A DNA stretch of 64,000 nt from Pandoraea pulmonicola (GCF_000815105.2 NZ_CP010310.2:5146001-5210000); one strand, 5' to 3'. Positions 9,071 through 18,937 are shown, counted from the stretch's first letter. Notes: generated by a model not told the origin, from the sequence alone. A program made the numbers and translations.

Positions 9071-9574
9071 GTGGTTTCCGAACAAAATCTCCTGACCCAA
9101 CTCTCGGTGAAGGTTGGCAATCGTTTGCGTGACGAACGGTTGATGCTCGCAACCGCCGAGTCGTGCACCGGTGGCCTGGTCGCCACGGCGATCACCGATA
9201 TTTCGGGCAGCAGCAACTGGTTCGAGCGCGGCTTCGTGACGTACTCGAATCAAGCCAAGACTGAAATGATCGGCGTGCCGCCCGAGTTGATCGACAGGCA
9301 CGGTGCGGTGAGCGAACCCGTCGCGCGTGCCATGGCCGAGGGCGCACTGCTCAACAGCCGCGCGCAGATTTCGGTGTCGATCACCGGCGTTGCCGGCCCT
9401 GGAGGCGGCACGGCGGACAAGCCCGTGGGGATGGTCTGCTTTGGGTGGAGCAATCGCGTGACCACCATTGTCGAGACCAGACACTTCAAGGGCGATCGCA
9501 CGCAAGTGCGCAGTCAGGCTGCGCAACACGCCCTGCGCGGCGTCATCGAACTGCTGGACAGGGCGGAGGGCTGA
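9071..9574 (+). CDS. pncC: Nicotinamide-nucleotide amidohydrolase (CinA C-terminal family)
   Basis: A 167-residue stand-alone CinA C-terminal domain, the PncC deamidase that recycles nicotinamide mononucleotide to nicotinate mononucleotide in NAD salvage. Diagnostic segments are TAESCTGGLVATAITDISGSS near residues 29-50, YSNQAKTEMIGV, GAVSEPVARAMAEGA and SITGVAGPGGGT. The start codon is GTG at 9071, preceded by GAAGG about ten bases away. It follows pgpA by 21 bases and is the third gene of the thiL operon. There is no competence-type MoCF domain, so this is the short enzyme form. Confidence 0.95.
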   Translation: MVSEQNLLTQLSVKVGNRLRDERLMLATAESCTGGLVATAITDISGSSNWFERGFVTYSNQAKTEMIGVPPELIDRHGAVSEPVARAMAEGALLNSRAQISVSITGVAGPGGGTADKPVGMVCFGWSNRVTTIVETRHFKGDRTQVRSQAAQHALRGVIELLDRAEG

Positions 9575-9768
9575 CTCGTCGCGGCGCTGCGTCGAAGCGT
9601 TCGCCGCCCCGCTTCTGCCACCTTGCTTCCCTCGCCTTGTTTCGTGGCTCCGCTCCCGCTGATCTCGACACTGCCTCTGCGGCCTTGGAAGATTGGCGCG
9701 CTCATCACGGCCGCGCCTGGCGTCACCTGTCGGATAGCGTCAATACACCGAAGCGCCGCGGAATCGGC

Positions 9769-10581
9769 TTAACGATAGGCGTTGATGCTGTCGCGCGTCT
9801 TCTGTGCGGCCGTGGCGGCCGCGGCTGCAAATTGTTCGTCGCGACCGGCGTAGATGATGGCGCGCGACGAGTTGATCATCATGCCCGTGCCGTTACCGGT
9901 GCGGCCAGCCTTCACGGTCGCCTCGACGTCGCCGCCCTGCGCCCCCACCCCCGGGATCAACAGCGGCATGTCGCCGACGATGCCGCGTACCGTGGCGATT
10001 TCCGCCGGGAACGTCGCACCGACCACCAAGCCGATCTGGCCGCTGGTATTCCAGGGTCCCGATGCGAGGCGCGCAACCGTCTGGTACAACGGCTTGCCGT
10101 CGACGTCGAGAAACTGCAGATCGCTGCCGCCCGGATTCGACGTGCGGCACAGCACGATCACCCCCTTGTCGGCATGCGCCAGGTACGGCTCCAGCGAATC
10201 GAATCCCATGTAAGGATTGACCGTCACGGCGTCGGCGCGGTAGCGCTCGAACGCCTCACGCGCGTACTGCTCGGCGGTGCTGCCGATGTCGCCGCGCTTG
10301 GCGTCCAGAATCACCGGCAGGCCCGGATGGTCGGCGTGAATATGGGCAATCAGGCGCTCGAGCTGATCTTCGGCGCGATGCGCCGCAAAGTAGGCAATTT
10401 GCGGCTTGAACGCGCACGCGTATGGTGCGGTGGCATCGACGATCTGGCGACAGAACTCGAAAATCGCCTCCGGCTTGCCTTGCAGGTGAGCGGGAATGCG
10501 CGACCGCTCGGGATCGAGACCCACACAGAGCAGCGAATTGTTGCGCGTCCAGGCCGCGTTGAGAGCTTCGGTGAATGTCAT
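9769..10581 (-). CDS. pyrF: Orotidine 5'-phosphate decarboxylase (type 2)
   Basis: A 270-residue OMP decarboxylase, the last step of UMP synthesis. It is the longer type 2 form, with [16 protein letters not shown] at the N-terminus, [11 protein letters not shown], and the catalytic [18 protein letters not shown] segment with the D-x-K-x-x-D charged network, then [12 protein letters not shown] at the phosphate site. Length fits the type 2 family. It is convergent with pncC and downstream of corA; about 137 bases separate it from corA, so co-transcription is possible but unproven. Confidence 0.96.
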   Translation of the reverse strand: MTFTEALNAAWTRNNSLLCVGLDPERSRIPAHLQGKPEAIFEFCRQIVDATAPYACAFKPQIAYFAAHRAEDQLERLIAHIHADHPGLPVILDAKRGDIGSTAEQYAREAFERYRADAVTVNPYMGFDSLEPYLAHADKGVIVLCRTSNPGGSDLQFLDVDGKPLYQTVARLASGPWNTSGQIGLVVGATFPAEIATVRGIVGDMPLLIPGVGAQGGDVEATVKAGRTGNGTGMMINSSRAIIYAGRDEQFAAAAATAAQKTRDSINAYR

Positions 10582-10718
10582 GACGGTGTTCCAGCGGGGT
10601 TCCGCGACGGTGAACCGACGCAGCGTGATTTGGGCGGGTGCGACCCCGCAAGGCCGTCATTTTACCTGCTCGGCGGTCGCGGGACCGCCGCCGCCGCACC
10701 GAAGTCCTCGGACAGCGC

Positions 10719-11681
10719 TCAGTCGAGCCAGCCGCGATGCCGGAAATACAGGAACGGCGCGATGGCCGAGAGAATCATCAACCCGACGGCGAACGGATAG
10801 CCCGCTTCCCACTGCAACTCCGGCATCATCTGGAAATTCATGCCGTAGATACTGGCGATAAGCGTGGGCGGAAGAAACGCGACCGCGGCCACCGAGAAGA
10901 TCTTGATGATCTTGTTCTGGTTGATGTTGATGAAGCCGATGGTGGCGTCCATCAGAAAGTTGATCTTGTCGAACAGATACGCCGTGTGATTGTCGAGCGA
11001 CTCGATGTCGCGCAGGATCTGCTTGCCTTCCTGGTACTGCTCGTCCTTGAGCATGCGCGCGCGCATCAAAAACGACACGGCACGACGCGTGTCCATCACG
11101 TTACGGCGAATGCGCCCGTTCAAGTCCTCTTCGGCCGCAATGCTCTCGAGCGCCTTGGCCGCATCCGCATCGCTGAGGTTCTTGCCGAGCACACGCTTGC
11201 TCACCCCTTCCAGCGCCGCGTAGACCCCTTCGAGCGAGTCGGCCGAATACTCGGCGTCGGTCGAATAGAGGTCGAGCAACACATCCATCGCATCGCGCAC
11301 CGAACCGGGGCGAATACGCGCACGCATACGCACGAGGCGGAACACCGGCAGGTCTTCGTCGTGGATGGAAATCAGCAGATCCTTAAGCACCACGAACGCG
11401 ACCGGCACGTTGCGCGATTGCTCTTCGTCGTCGAGCAGGAAGTCGGTGCGGATGTGCAGCACGCCGCCATCGTCCTCGTAATAGCGCGCCGATGCCTCGA
11501 TATCGGTCACTTCGTCGCGCGACGGCAGCTTGACCCCATAGGCCTCCTCGACCCAACGGCGCTCCTCCTCCGATTCACTGTGCAAATCGACCCAGACCGG
11601 TGACACACTGGTCAGGTCGCTAGGTTGGTCACAACTCACCTGTTGCAGGCGGCCATGGTGGATGACGAAGGCATTGATCAA
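10719..11681 (-). CDS. corA: Magnesium/cobalt transporter CorA
   Basis: A 320-residue CorA channel subunit with a long cytosolic N-terminal funnel (residues 1 to about 250) and two C-terminal membrane helices. The signature YGMNF motif follows the first helix (FLPPTLIASIYGMNF), and the second helix is close to the C-terminus, ending FLYFRHRGWLD. The protein forms pentamers in the inner membrane and imports magnesium, also carrying cobalt and nickel. The start MINAFVIHHGRLQQV is usual for the betaproteobacterial form. It is divergent from mscS across about 280 bases. Confidence 0.95.
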   Translation of the reverse strand: MINAFVIHHGRLQQVSCDQPSDLTSVSPVWVDLHSESEEERRWVEEAYGVKLPSRDEVTDIEASARYYEDDGGVLHIRTDFLLDDEEQSRNVPVAFVVLKDLLISIHDEDLPVFRLVRMRARIRPGSVRDAMDVLLDLYSTDAEYSADSLEGVYAALEGVSKRVLGKNLSDADAAKALESIAAEEDLNGRIRRNVMDTRRAVSFLMRARMLKDEQYQEGKQILRDIESLDNHTAYLFDKINFLMDATIGFININQNKIIKIFSVAAVAFLPPTLIASIYGMNFQMMPELQWEAGYPFAVGLMILSAIAPFLYFRHRGWLD

Positions 11682-11965
11682 ACGAGGTTCTCCCTGCTAC
11701 GCGGCGACGCCAAGTGTAGCAGCCGCGCCACAGTCACGCCAATGGTGGCATACCGGGAGCCCCGCCCTGCGCATCGCGTCCCGTCTCCCCCGTGGACTGC
11801 CCTTGTCGGCCAAGGTCGGAAACTCACGTAGGAGTATTCCCAAAATCAATGGATTCCGCACCATCGATTGCGAACGGTGGCAAGCTGCGCAGAACCAAAT
11901 CTACGCACTTCGCGTCAACGTTGATATCGCCGCCGTCGGGCGTGCATGAACAGGGAGAAGTTCAA

Positions 11966-12838
11966 ATGACAGAAGTGACGGCCCCGCTCGTGTCCTTCGA
12001 CACCGTGATGGGATTCCTCGCCGCCAACGCGGTGCGCTACGGCCTCTCGTTCGTGCAGGCCGTGCTGATTCTGCTGATCGGCTTCTGGATCGCATCGCGC
12101 CTCGCGCGCGTCATGCACAAAACGCTCAGCCGCTCGCCACACTTCGACGCCACGCTCAAGCCACTGATCGAGTCGATCGTGCTGTGGGCGGTACGCGGCG
12201 TTACGGTGATTGCGGTGCTCGCACAGTTCGGCGTGCAGACGACGAGCATCATCGCCGTACTTGGCGCCGCGGGCCTGGCCATCGGCCTCGCGTTGCAGGG
12301 CACGCTGCAGAACATTGCCGCCGGTACGATGCTGCTCGTCCTGCGCCCTTTCCGTAACGGCGACTACATCACGGCCGGCTCGGCGGTGGCGGGCACCGTC
12401 GAGGAGATCGGGTTGTTCACGACCTCGCTGACCAACGCCGACGGCATTTATGTTTGCGTGCCGAACAACCAGATCTGGGGACAACCGATCACGAACTTCA
12501 GTCGCAATGCCACGCGTCGCATGGAGATCACCGTGGGTGTTTCGCTCGACGACGATCTCGACGCCGCCATGAACGCCCTGCGCTCGCACGTGGCCGGCGA
12601 CAAACGCGTTCTCGACACGCCGGCACCCGAGGTCATGGTCAAGCAGGTGAGCGACAGCGCCGTGATCGTGAACGTGCGTGTGTGGTCGCTACGGGAGAAC
12701 TACTGGAGCCTGTACTGGGATATGCAACGCAGCGTGAAGGAAACGGTCGAGGGCGTGGGCTGCTCGCTGCCGTACCCGACGCGCACCGTCATGCACGTGC
12801 CGCCGCCCCCCGTTCCGGAGACATCGCAGCGCCACTGA
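11966..12838 (+). CDS. mscS: Small-conductance mechanosensitive channel MscS
   Basis: A 290-residue MscS channel that opens on membrane tension to release solutes during osmotic downshock. Three N-terminal hydrophobic segments end in the pore helix, with the glycine/alanine pattern AVLGAAGLAIGLALQGTLQN (about residues 93-112). The cytosolic beta-domain begins with RPFRNGDYITAG, followed by NNQIWGQPITNFSRN. ATG 11966 is chosen because GGGAG lies at 11953-11957, at good spacing, and the family N-terminus starts there, although the frame is open 58 codons further upstream. A terminator follows at 12916-12950. Confidence 0.93.
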   Translation: MTEVTAPLVSFDTVMGFLAANAVRYGLSFVQAVLILLIGFWIASRLARVMHKTLSRSPHFDATLKPLIESIVLWAVRGVTVIAVLAQFGVQTTSIIAVLGAAGLAIGLALQGTLQNIAAGTMLLVLRPFRNGDYITAGSAVAGTVEEIGLFTTSLTNADGIYVCVPNNQIWGQPITNFSRNATRRMEITVGVSLDDDLDAAMNALRSHVAGDKRVLDTPAPEVMVKQVSDSAVIVNVRVWSLRENYWSLYWDMQRSVKETVEGVGCSLPYPTRTVMHVPPPPVPETSQRH

Positions 12839-12915
12839 CGCCGGTCACGCGGCGCAGCCTCACGAAGTTCGTCTACCAGGCCGCCACGTGGCGCAGAACA
12901 CGGGGTTGGCACGTT

Positions 12916-12950
12916 GGGCGGTGCGATCGATATCGACCGCCCTTTTTTCT
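12916..12950 (+). terminator. Intrinsic terminator after mscS
   Basis: GGGCGGT (12916-12922) pairs with ACCGCCC (12936-12942). The loop contains a further ATCGAT self-complementary core, and TTTTTTCTT follows. It is correctly placed for mscS. Confidence 0.85.
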
Positions 12951-12987
12951 TGTATTGTCGATTTCCTGTGCTGCCTGTTTCTCGCGC

Positions 12988-13746
12988 CTATTGCGGTAAC
13001 TCGGCGGCGCCCATGCGTCGTGCAATGACGCCGGCACGTTGCGAAAGATAGGGTGAGTTTCGATGCGTATCGAAGTAGCGCGGGCGCGGCAGCATCACCG
13101 CCAGCCGTGCGGCCTGCCACGGGGAGAGCTTTGATGCAGGAATGCCGTAGTAATAGCGCGCGGCCGCCTCGGCGCCGAAGACCCCTTCGCCCCATTCGAC
13201 CGAATTCAGATAGATCTCGAAGATCCGCTGCTTATCCATCCAGAATTCGAGCATCCACGTGATGCTCAACTCCTCGACCTTGCGTAAATAGCTCTTCTCG
13301 CTGGAGAGAAACAGGTTTTTCGCCAGCTGCTGCGAGATGGTCGAGCCGCCCGCGACGATGCGTCCCTTTTTCTGATTCTTCTCCCACGCGCCGAGCATCG
13401 CGTCGATCTCGTAGCCGTCGTGATTGACGAAGTTCGCGTCTTCACTGGCGATGATCGCCCGTTTGAGATTGCGCGAAATCTGGTCATATGGCACCCACTC
13501 GTGCTTGAGCACCGCCTTCGGATCGGACTCATGCAGACGCGCTTGCGCAGCACGCATGAAGGCCGTGGACTGCGGATTGAACCTGACCCACCAGCCGATC
13601 TGCAGGAAATAGTAGAGCTGGGTGGCAAGCACTCCCGCGACCAGCAGCGTGACCACATAGGCGGCCCAATGCCACGGTCCCCAGCGACGCTTGCGCGACT
13701 TGGGGGACGTGGAGGACGTACGCGAAGCTCGACGCGTGGCAGCCAT
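12988..13746 (-). CDS. mtgA: Monofunctional biosynthetic peptidoglycan transglycosylase
   Basis: A 252-residue MtgA, a GT51 glycosyltransferase that polymerises lipid II into glycan strands without a transpeptidase domain. A single N-terminal membrane anchor ([20 protein letters not shown], about residues 29-48) is followed by the GT51 motifs: [14 protein letters not shown] (catalytic glutamate in the SED motif), [15 protein letters not shown], and [13 protein letters not shown]. Length matches the family. The start is 9 bases after the aroE stop, so the two are one operon, an arrangement common in this group. Confidence 0.96.
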   Translation of the reverse strand: MAATRRASRTSSTSPKSRKRRWGPWHWAAYVVTLLVAGVLATQLYYFLQIGWWVRFNPQSTAFMRAAQARLHESDPKAVLKHEWVPYDQISRNLKRAIIASEDANFVNHDGYEIDAMLGAWEKNQKKGRIVAGGSTISQQLAKNLFLSSEKSYLRKVEELSITWMLEFWMDKQRIFEIYLNSVEWGEGVFGAEAAARYYYGIPASKLSPWQAARLAVMLPRPRYFDTHRNSPYLSQRAGVIARRMGAAELPQ

Positions 13747-13755
13747 CGACGGGTG

Positions 13756-14628
13756 TCAGCCTTTGGCGGTAAGTCGCGCACGCAGCGCCGCGCGCACGAC
13801 GTCGGTGGACGGCCGCACGCCACGCCACACGGCGAACGCTTCGGCCGCCTGCTCGACGAGCATGCCGAGCCCGTCGGCGGCCCTCCCCGCACCGGCCGAC
13901 AGCGCGTGCGTCATGAATACCGTCGGCTGGGCACCGTACATCATGTCGTAGGCGAGCGATCCCGCCGCATAGACACCGGCGGGCAGCGGCGGCACATCGC
14001 CCTGCAGACTGCCGGCCGTCGCATTGATGACGACGTCGAACCCCGCAGGCACGACATCCCAGCCGCCGCCTGTGAGCGATACGCCGTGACGCGCTGCCGC
14101 ATCATGAAAACGCGCGACCAGTTCGTCGGCACGCGCGGCCGTGCGATTGGCGACGAACAGCGCCGCCGGACGCGCCTCGATCAACGGCAGCATCGCCCCG
14201 CGCGACGCCCCACCTGCCCCGAGCAGCAACACGCGGCGGCCGGCGAGCGACACGCCGAGCGGACCTTCGATATCGCGGACGAGACCGACGCCGTCGGTGT
14301 TGTCTCCGGTGACGCCCTGCGCATCGAACACCAGCGTGTTGACTGCGCCGGCGGCCTGCGCGCGCTCCGTGAGGCGATCGGCGAGCGCGTGCGCCTCGAG
14401 CTTGAACGGAACGGTGACGTTCGCGCCGCGCGCGCCGTTGGCGATGAAGTCGCGCACGGTGGCCGCGAACGCGTCGAGAGGTGAGAGCAGGCGCTCATAC
14501 GTGAGGTGCTGCCCCGTCTCTCGCGCAAACTCCGCGTGAATGAACGGCGACTGGCTATGTTCGACAGGATGGCCGATCACGGCGTAGCGATCGGCAGGCG
14601 GTTCCCCGGCAGGCGTTTGGTTCGTCAT
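13756..14628 (-). CDS. aroE: Shikimate dehydrogenase (NADP+)
   Basis: A 290-residue AroE, reducing 3-dehydroshikimate to shikimate in aromatic amino acid synthesis. The substrate-binding SQSPFIHAEFA motif is at about residues 24-34, GANVTVPFKLEA carries the catalytic lysine, GDNTDGVGLVRDIE the aspartate, and GAGGASRGAM with NRTAARADEL form the NADP-binding loop. ATG 14628 is preferred over an upstream in-frame ATG because the upstream codons would fall inside a strong hairpin at 14642-14670. No good ribosome-binding site is visible for either. It is followed directly by mtgA. Confidence 0.95.
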   Translation of the reverse strand: MTNQTPAGEPPADRYAVIGHPVEHSQSPFIHAEFARETGQHLTYERLLSPLDAFAATVRDFIANGARGANVTVPFKLEAHALADRLTERAQAAGAVNTLVFDAQGVTGDNTDGVGLVRDIEGPLGVSLAGRRVLLLGAGGASRGAMLPLIEARPAALFVANRTAARADELVARFHDAAARHGVSLTGGGWDVVPAGFDVVINATAGSLQGDVPPLPAGVYAAGSLAYDMMYGAQPTVFMTHALSAGAGRAADGLGMLVEQAAEAFAVWRGVRPSTDVVRAALRARLTAKG

Positions 14629-14635
14629 CGTCGTC

Positions 14636-14672
14636 AAAGACGCGGCGCCTGGCTTTCGCTCAGGCGCCGCAT
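14636..14672 (-). terminator. Hairpin between the LpxO-like gene and aroE (possible terminator)
   Basis: A ten base-pair perfect stem (14642-14651 with 14661-14670) is followed on the minus strand by GTCTTTG. It is stable but has a weak T-run. It ends only 13 bases before the aroE start, so it could also affect aroE translation. Confidence 0.5.
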
Positions 14673-14754
14673 TCAAATGTGTCTCGAATCATCCGGCGTC
14701 AAGGATGAGGCTTCGGAAAACCTTCCCCTCCGGCCGATATTCCCAAGGCGTCGA

Positions 14755-15651
14755 TCACCAGAAAATCCACAGCGCAATGCCGCCGAACAACGCCCACTTC
14801 ACCGCATAGTACACGTAGCGGTTCCACGCCTTGAGGCGCTTGCCGACGATGCGGATCGAGTAAATATACTTGAACGCCTTGTTCAGCCCGCCGGTGCGGT
14901 CGCCGGCATCGTTGGGCGAGGCCGCGGCACCGACGAGATGACGGCCGAGCCAATGATTCACGGCTTGCGTCCAGCGGTACTTCATCGGGCGCTCGACGTC
15001 ACAGAACAGAATGATCCGATTCTGACCGCTCTGGTTTTCGGCGTAGTGGATATACGTCTCGTCGAAGACCACGGCTTTGCCATCGCGCCAGCTGTATCGC
15101 TGACCGTCGACGTCGATGTAGCAGCGATCGTCGTTCGGCGTCACGAGACCCAGGTGATAACGCAGCGACCCGGCGAACGGATCGCGGTGGCGCACGAGGC
15201 GGCTGCCGTGCGGCAGTTCGGCAAACATCGCCGCCTTGATCGCCGGGATCTTGCTCACGAGTTCGGTCGTCACCGGGCACAGCGCGTATGCCGAAGGGTG
15301 CGCCTTGTCGTACCACTTCAGGTAAAAGCGCTTCCAGCCGCTCTTGAAAAACGAATTGAAGCCGACATCGTCGTACTTGTCGGACGCTTTGATGCGGCTC
15401 GCATCGAGCAAGGCAACCGCTTCGGTACGAATCGCTTCCCAGTTCTGCCGCAACGGCTCGAGCTCAGGAAAGTTGTCGGTCTTCAGATACGGTGTCGTCG
15501 GCACACGCGAGAACGCGTACATGAACACGTTCAGCGGTGCCAGGAACGTCGAGTGATCGGACAGTTGCCGGAAAAACTTGTGGCGCACCTTGCCTCGCAG
15601 ATGCACATACAGCGCGCAGGCGGCAATGATTGCCAGTACAACCCATTTCAT
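14755..15651 (-). CDS. lpxO: LpxO-type aspartyl/asparaginyl beta-hydroxylase family protein
   Basis: A 298-residue membrane-associated Fe(II)/2-oxoglutarate dioxygenase of the aspartyl/asparaginyl beta-hydroxylase family. The first 18 residues form a membrane anchor, and a hydrophobic segment closes the C-terminus (YYAVKWALFGGIALWIF). The iron-binding set is visible as LVRHRDPFAGSLRYHLGL (H-x-D) and DETYIHYAENQSG (distal His). In LpxO this enzyme adds a 2-hydroxyl to a secondary acyl chain of lipid A. The membrane topology and length fit LpxO, but soluble-domain relatives act on proteins, so lipid A as substrate is an inference. Confidence 0.82.
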   Translation of the reverse strand: MKWVVLAIIAACALYVHLRGKVRHKFFRQLSDHSTFLAPLNVFMYAFSRVPTTPYLKTDNFPELEPLRQNWEAIRTEAVALLDASRIKASDKYDDVGFNSFFKSGWKRFYLKWYDKAHPSAYALCPVTTELVSKIPAIKAAMFAELPHGSRLVRHRDPFAGSLRYHLGLVTPNDDRCYIDVDGQRYSWRDGKAVVFDETYIHYAENQSGQNRIILFCDVERPMKYRWTQAVNHWLGRHLVGAAASPNDAGDRTGGLNKAFKYIYSIRIVGKRLKAWNRYVYYAVKWALFGGIALWIFW

Positions 15652-15778
15652 GGCAGTGCACTTCCAGTTACAGTAAAACCCCGTAATTATAGAAATTTTT
15701 GGAAAGACTTACCGACCAGCCCCCAATGCTGACGGCTGACATCACACACCAACGGACGCGAACGCGTCCGATCGCCGT

Positions 15779-16753
15779 CTATCGCGGCAATTCCGTGACC
15801 GCGGCGGCCGACGTCGGCGAAGCCAGCGTTTCGGCCTGCACGCCCTGTCGCGTGAAGGTCATGCGCGTGACGATTTCGAGAATGTCGTAGCGCTGCTTCA
15901 TCTCTGGGGAAAAGTCGCCGAACGGCGCGCTCGCCTGCACGATCGCCACCGCACGGCGATCCAGATCGCGGTTGCCGGAACCGCGCGTCACCTCCACGCC
16001 GGCAACATTCCAGCCGTCCTTGTGATAGCCGAGCCCGCCACGTTGGTTGACGTTGAGCGTAACGATCAACTCGCCGTAGAGGCGTTCGTTGCCGACCTGC
16101 GGGAAGTGTTCCGTACCGTAGCGCTCGACCCGATGCCGCAGAGCGTCGAAATATCGGGCATAGGCCACTTCCCGGGTGTTGGCCGTGACTTGACCGCGCT
16201 TGGGGCGGGTCTGATAGGCGCGCAACTGCTTGTCGATTTCCGCCTGCAACCGCGCAATCTGCTGGTCGACGTTCCGTTCGTCCAGTCCGTGACCGCGTTG
16301 CGCGGCATCGGCCCGGTTGCGCTGGGCCTCGGGCGCTGCCGCATACTGGCTGCGCAGTTGGGTGAGCAACTTCTCCTGCATCGCCTCCAGATCGCTGACG
16401 TTACGCTGCATCTGCGCGACCGGAGCACCGTCGCGTTCGACCTCGCGCGACGGCAACGACGAGGTGGCGCGTTCGCCGTCGTGCTCGCCGCCACCCACCA
16501 GATTGGCCTGCGCGAGGGCAGTCGCCTTCTCGGGCGCGTGGGACGACTTGGCGTTGACGAGCACGACCTCCAGCGGCGTATCCGCGCTGTGCAGACGAAA
16601 ACTGTCGGGTGCGACGAAATGCACCGCCAGCGCGAGCAGGTGCACGATGGCCGAAAACACCAGTCCCGTGGCGAGCGGATGCTCGCGCATGAGCCGCCAG
16701 CCGCGACGACGCGCCGCGGCTGTGGCGCCGGAGGCCAATGCAGGTTTCAGCAC
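15779..16753 (-). CDS. TonB-like / energy-transducer family protein with coiled-coil middle
   Basis: A 324-residue protein with one N-terminal membrane helix (ATGLVFSAIVHLLALAVHFV, residues about 28-47), a polar linker rich in A, E and Q with probable coiled coil (about 110-185), and a C-terminal TonB-type domain (about 200-310) containing YARYFDALRHRVERYGTEHF and LYGELIVTLNVNQRG. TonB proteins couple inner-membrane energy to outer-membrane transport, but no ExbB/ExbD genes are nearby and the proline-rich periplasmic linker of true TonB is missing. It overlaps the end of the upstream RNB gene by 7 bases, so the two are translationally linked. Role unknown beyond family. Confidence 0.8.
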   Translation of the reverse strand: MLKPALASGATAAARRRGWRLMREHPLATGLVFSAIVHLLALAVHFVAPDSFRLHSADTPLEVVLVNAKSSHAPEKATALAQANLVGGGEHDGERATSSLPSREVERDGAPVAQMQRNVSDLEAMQEKLLTQLRSQYAAAPEAQRNRADAAQRGHGLDERNVDQQIARLQAEIDKQLRAYQTRPKRGQVTANTREVAYARYFDALRHRVERYGTEHFPQVGNERLYGELIVTLNVNQRGGLGYHKDGWNVAGVEVTRGSGNRDLDRRAVAIVQASAPFGDFSPEMKQRYDILEIVTRMTFTRQGVQAETLASPTSAAAVTELPR

Positions 16754-18909
16754 GCGGCGTTTGTCGACGTATCGCGCGGCTGCGCGGCCATCAGCGCGGC
16801 CGCCAGCGGCGATGCGTCGGCGGCATCGGGAACATCGGACGCGGCGGCGGCATCGCGACCATCGCCGTCACCGCTACCGGTTCCATCATTGCCGTCGTTG
16901 CCTTCGCTACCGTCGCCCCCCTCGGTATTGCTGCCGCCTTCCTCGCCGTTCTGGCCTTCGCCGCCATCGCCCTCACCGCCCTCACCTTCGTCATCGTCGT
17001 CGGCCAACGCGGTCTGCCCCGTGCCGAGAACCTGCGCGATGCGCACCGAAATGCCGAGCGTGACGACGTCGAGCGACAGGATATCGAGCATGATCTGCGT
17101 GCCGCGCGCATGCGGGCCGAGACCCGGCACGATCAGCGTGAGTGGAATCTCGTTCAGCCGCACCGTGTCGCCCTTGAGCACGCTCGCCTGCACCTGCGAA
17201 CGGTTCTCCTGGAGCAGCCAGCGCAGGCACCAGTAGCGCTCCATGCGGCTCTGATGCTCCGCGTAGGCGGCATAGGCGGCTTCGAAGCTCGACACCGTAG
17301 CGTAGAGATCGGCGTCCTTGGGCTTGAACGGCGCCGCGAGCTTCGCCGTCACGCCGTGGCGCACGCATGCGAGCAGTTGCCACTGGTTGACCAGATCGAC
17401 GTAACGGCGCAGCGGCGACGTGCTCCACGCGTACTGCTCAACACCGAGCCCTTCATGCGGCGCCGGCGACGTCTGCATGCGCGTGCGATTCACGCCGTAG
17501 GCGCGCTGCGCACGGTAGATGCCGGGCACACCGCACTCGGCGAGCAATCGTCCCCAACGGCTGTTCGCGAGAATTGCCATCTCCGCGACGATCAGATCGA
17601 GCGGCGCGCCCCGCATGCGCTGCTTGATCTCGACGCGCTCGCCATCGACATAGAAGTTGAAGTCGGTCTTGTTCTGGACTTCCGGACGCAGGCCATAGCC
17701 GACCCGCGCCGCCTGACGCTTGTCGTACAGCGACTGTGCGAACGGCCACAGCAGACGGAGTTCTTCCTTGTGCGGATAGTCGCCGCTGCCGTCGGCCAGT
17801 GTCTCGGCCGTGATGATCGAGTCGAGCTCGTTGTGTCGAAGGTTCGCGGAAATGGGCACGAGTTCGGCGCGCGTTTCGGTGGCGACGATCTCGTATGTGT
17901 CCGCCTTGACGACCACATAGAGCGACAGCGCCGGGCGCGCACCGCCCTCGGCGAGCGTGTAGGCCTCCACCACGGCGTCGGGCAGCATCGTGATCTTCTC
18001 GCCCGGTGCGTACACGGTGGACAGCCGTACGCGGGCGATCTCGTCGATGGCGTCGCCGCGCGCGATGCCGAGCGCCGGCGCCGCGATGTGGATCCCCACG
18101 CGCATGAGACCGTCCGGCAGCAATTGCACCGACAACGCGTCGTCGATTTCGGTGGTCGTCGAATCGTCGATGGAGAATGCCTGCACGTCGGCCAGCGGAA
18201 GCGCTTCGGTCGGTACCGGCGGCACCCCGACGTCCGGGAAGCCGGTACCGCGCGGGAAGTACTCGTAGAGGAACGCCGCCTCGTGATAAGCACGCGGCGA
18301 CGAAATGCCGCCACAGGCGAGCATCACTTCGGCGTGCGTCTTGCCGAGCGCAATCGCGGCGGCGTCGAGCGCCTTCCATTCGATCGCGTTCTTGTCCGGA
18401 CGGAACAGCAGGGCCAACTCCTTGCCGCGCAAGGCGTCCGGCAGCGTGCCCGCGATCAGTTGATCGGCGTAGCTTGCCTGCAGCTCGGCCTGCTGTTGCT
18501 TGCGGGCAAGACCTGCGAGCGCCGCCTGCAACTGCTCCTGCGGCGCACGCTGATATTGACCGCGGCCCTTGCGGCGGAAGTAGATCGGGGAAGCTTGCAG
18601 CGCCAGCGCCAGGCCAGCCTGTTGCGCCGCGCTCGCGCCTTCGCCGAAGTATTCGGCGGCGAGCGCCGGGAAGGGAAATTCTTCGGCGGGCGCGCACTCC
18701 CACAGGAAACTCATGTCGATTTCCTGGGCCGCGGCCTGGGCCTGCGCGATCAGCTCGGCGGGCGTGGGCGATTCGAAGCGCAACAGCACGTCGCGTCCCT
18801 TGATCTTGCTGCGACGCCCGCCAGGCAGTTCCACCTGATACGACTCGCCCTGCTGCGACAACACCGTGCCGGCCTTGAAGCCGCCGGATTCCTCAAAAAA
18901 AATATTCAT
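16747..18909 (-). CDS. RNB-domain exoribonuclease (RNase II family) with acidic glycine-rich tail
   Basis: A 720-residue RNase II/RNB family protein, a 3'-to-5' hydrolytic exoribonuclease. An N-terminal small beta-domain (MNIFFEESGGFKAGTVL) precedes a linker and the RNB catalytic core, where DSTTTEIDDALSV supplies the metal-binding aspartates and TSPLRRYVDLVNQWQL the conserved arginine region. The final 90 residues are unusual: runs of D, E, G and N after ALADDDDEGEGGEGDGGEG, encoded by about 16750-17010, with no known domain. The betaproteobacterial RNB proteins of this type lack a clear S1 domain. It begins a two-gene operon with the TonB-like gene. Confidence 0.9.
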   Translation of the reverse strand: MNIFFEESGGFKAGTVLSQQGESYQVELPGGRRSKIKGRDVLLRFESPTPAELIAQAQAAAQEIDMSFLWECAPAEEFPFPALAAEYFGEGASAAQQAGLALALQASPIYFRRKGRGQYQRAPQEQLQAALAGLARKQQQAELQASYADQLIAGTLPDALRGKELALLFRPDKNAIEWKALDAAAIALGKTHAEVMLACGGISSPRAYHEAAFLYEYFPRGTGFPDVGVPPVPTEALPLADVQAFSIDDSTTTEIDDALSVQLLPDGLMRVGIHIAAPALGIARGDAIDEIARVRLSTVYAPGEKITMLPDAVVEAYTLAEGGARPALSLYVVVKADTYEIVATETRAELVPISANLRHNELDSIITAETLADGSGDYPHKEELRLLWPFAQSLYDKRQAARVGYGLRPEVQNKTDFNFYVDGERVEIKQRMRGAPLDLIVAEMAILANSRWGRLLAECGVPGIYRAQRAYGVNRTRMQTSPAPHEGLGVEQYAWSTSPLRRYVDLVNQWQLLACVRHGVTAKLAAPFKPKDADLYATVSSFEAAYAAYAEHQSRMERYWCLRWLLQENRSQVQASVLKGDTVRLNEIPLTLIVPGLGPHARGTQIMLDILSLDVVTLGISVRIAQVLGTGQTALADDDDEGEGGEGDGGEGQNGEEGGSNTEGGDGSEGNDGNDGTGSGDGDGRDAAAASDVPDAADASPLAAALMAAQPRDTSTNAAC

Positions 18910-18937
18910 GAAACAGCCATCGATCGCAATAGGCGAT

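Noticed and set aside
9445..10800. 451-codon plus-strand frame across pncC and pyrF
   Set aside because: Antisense to pyrF and overlapping pncC in another frame; no domain.
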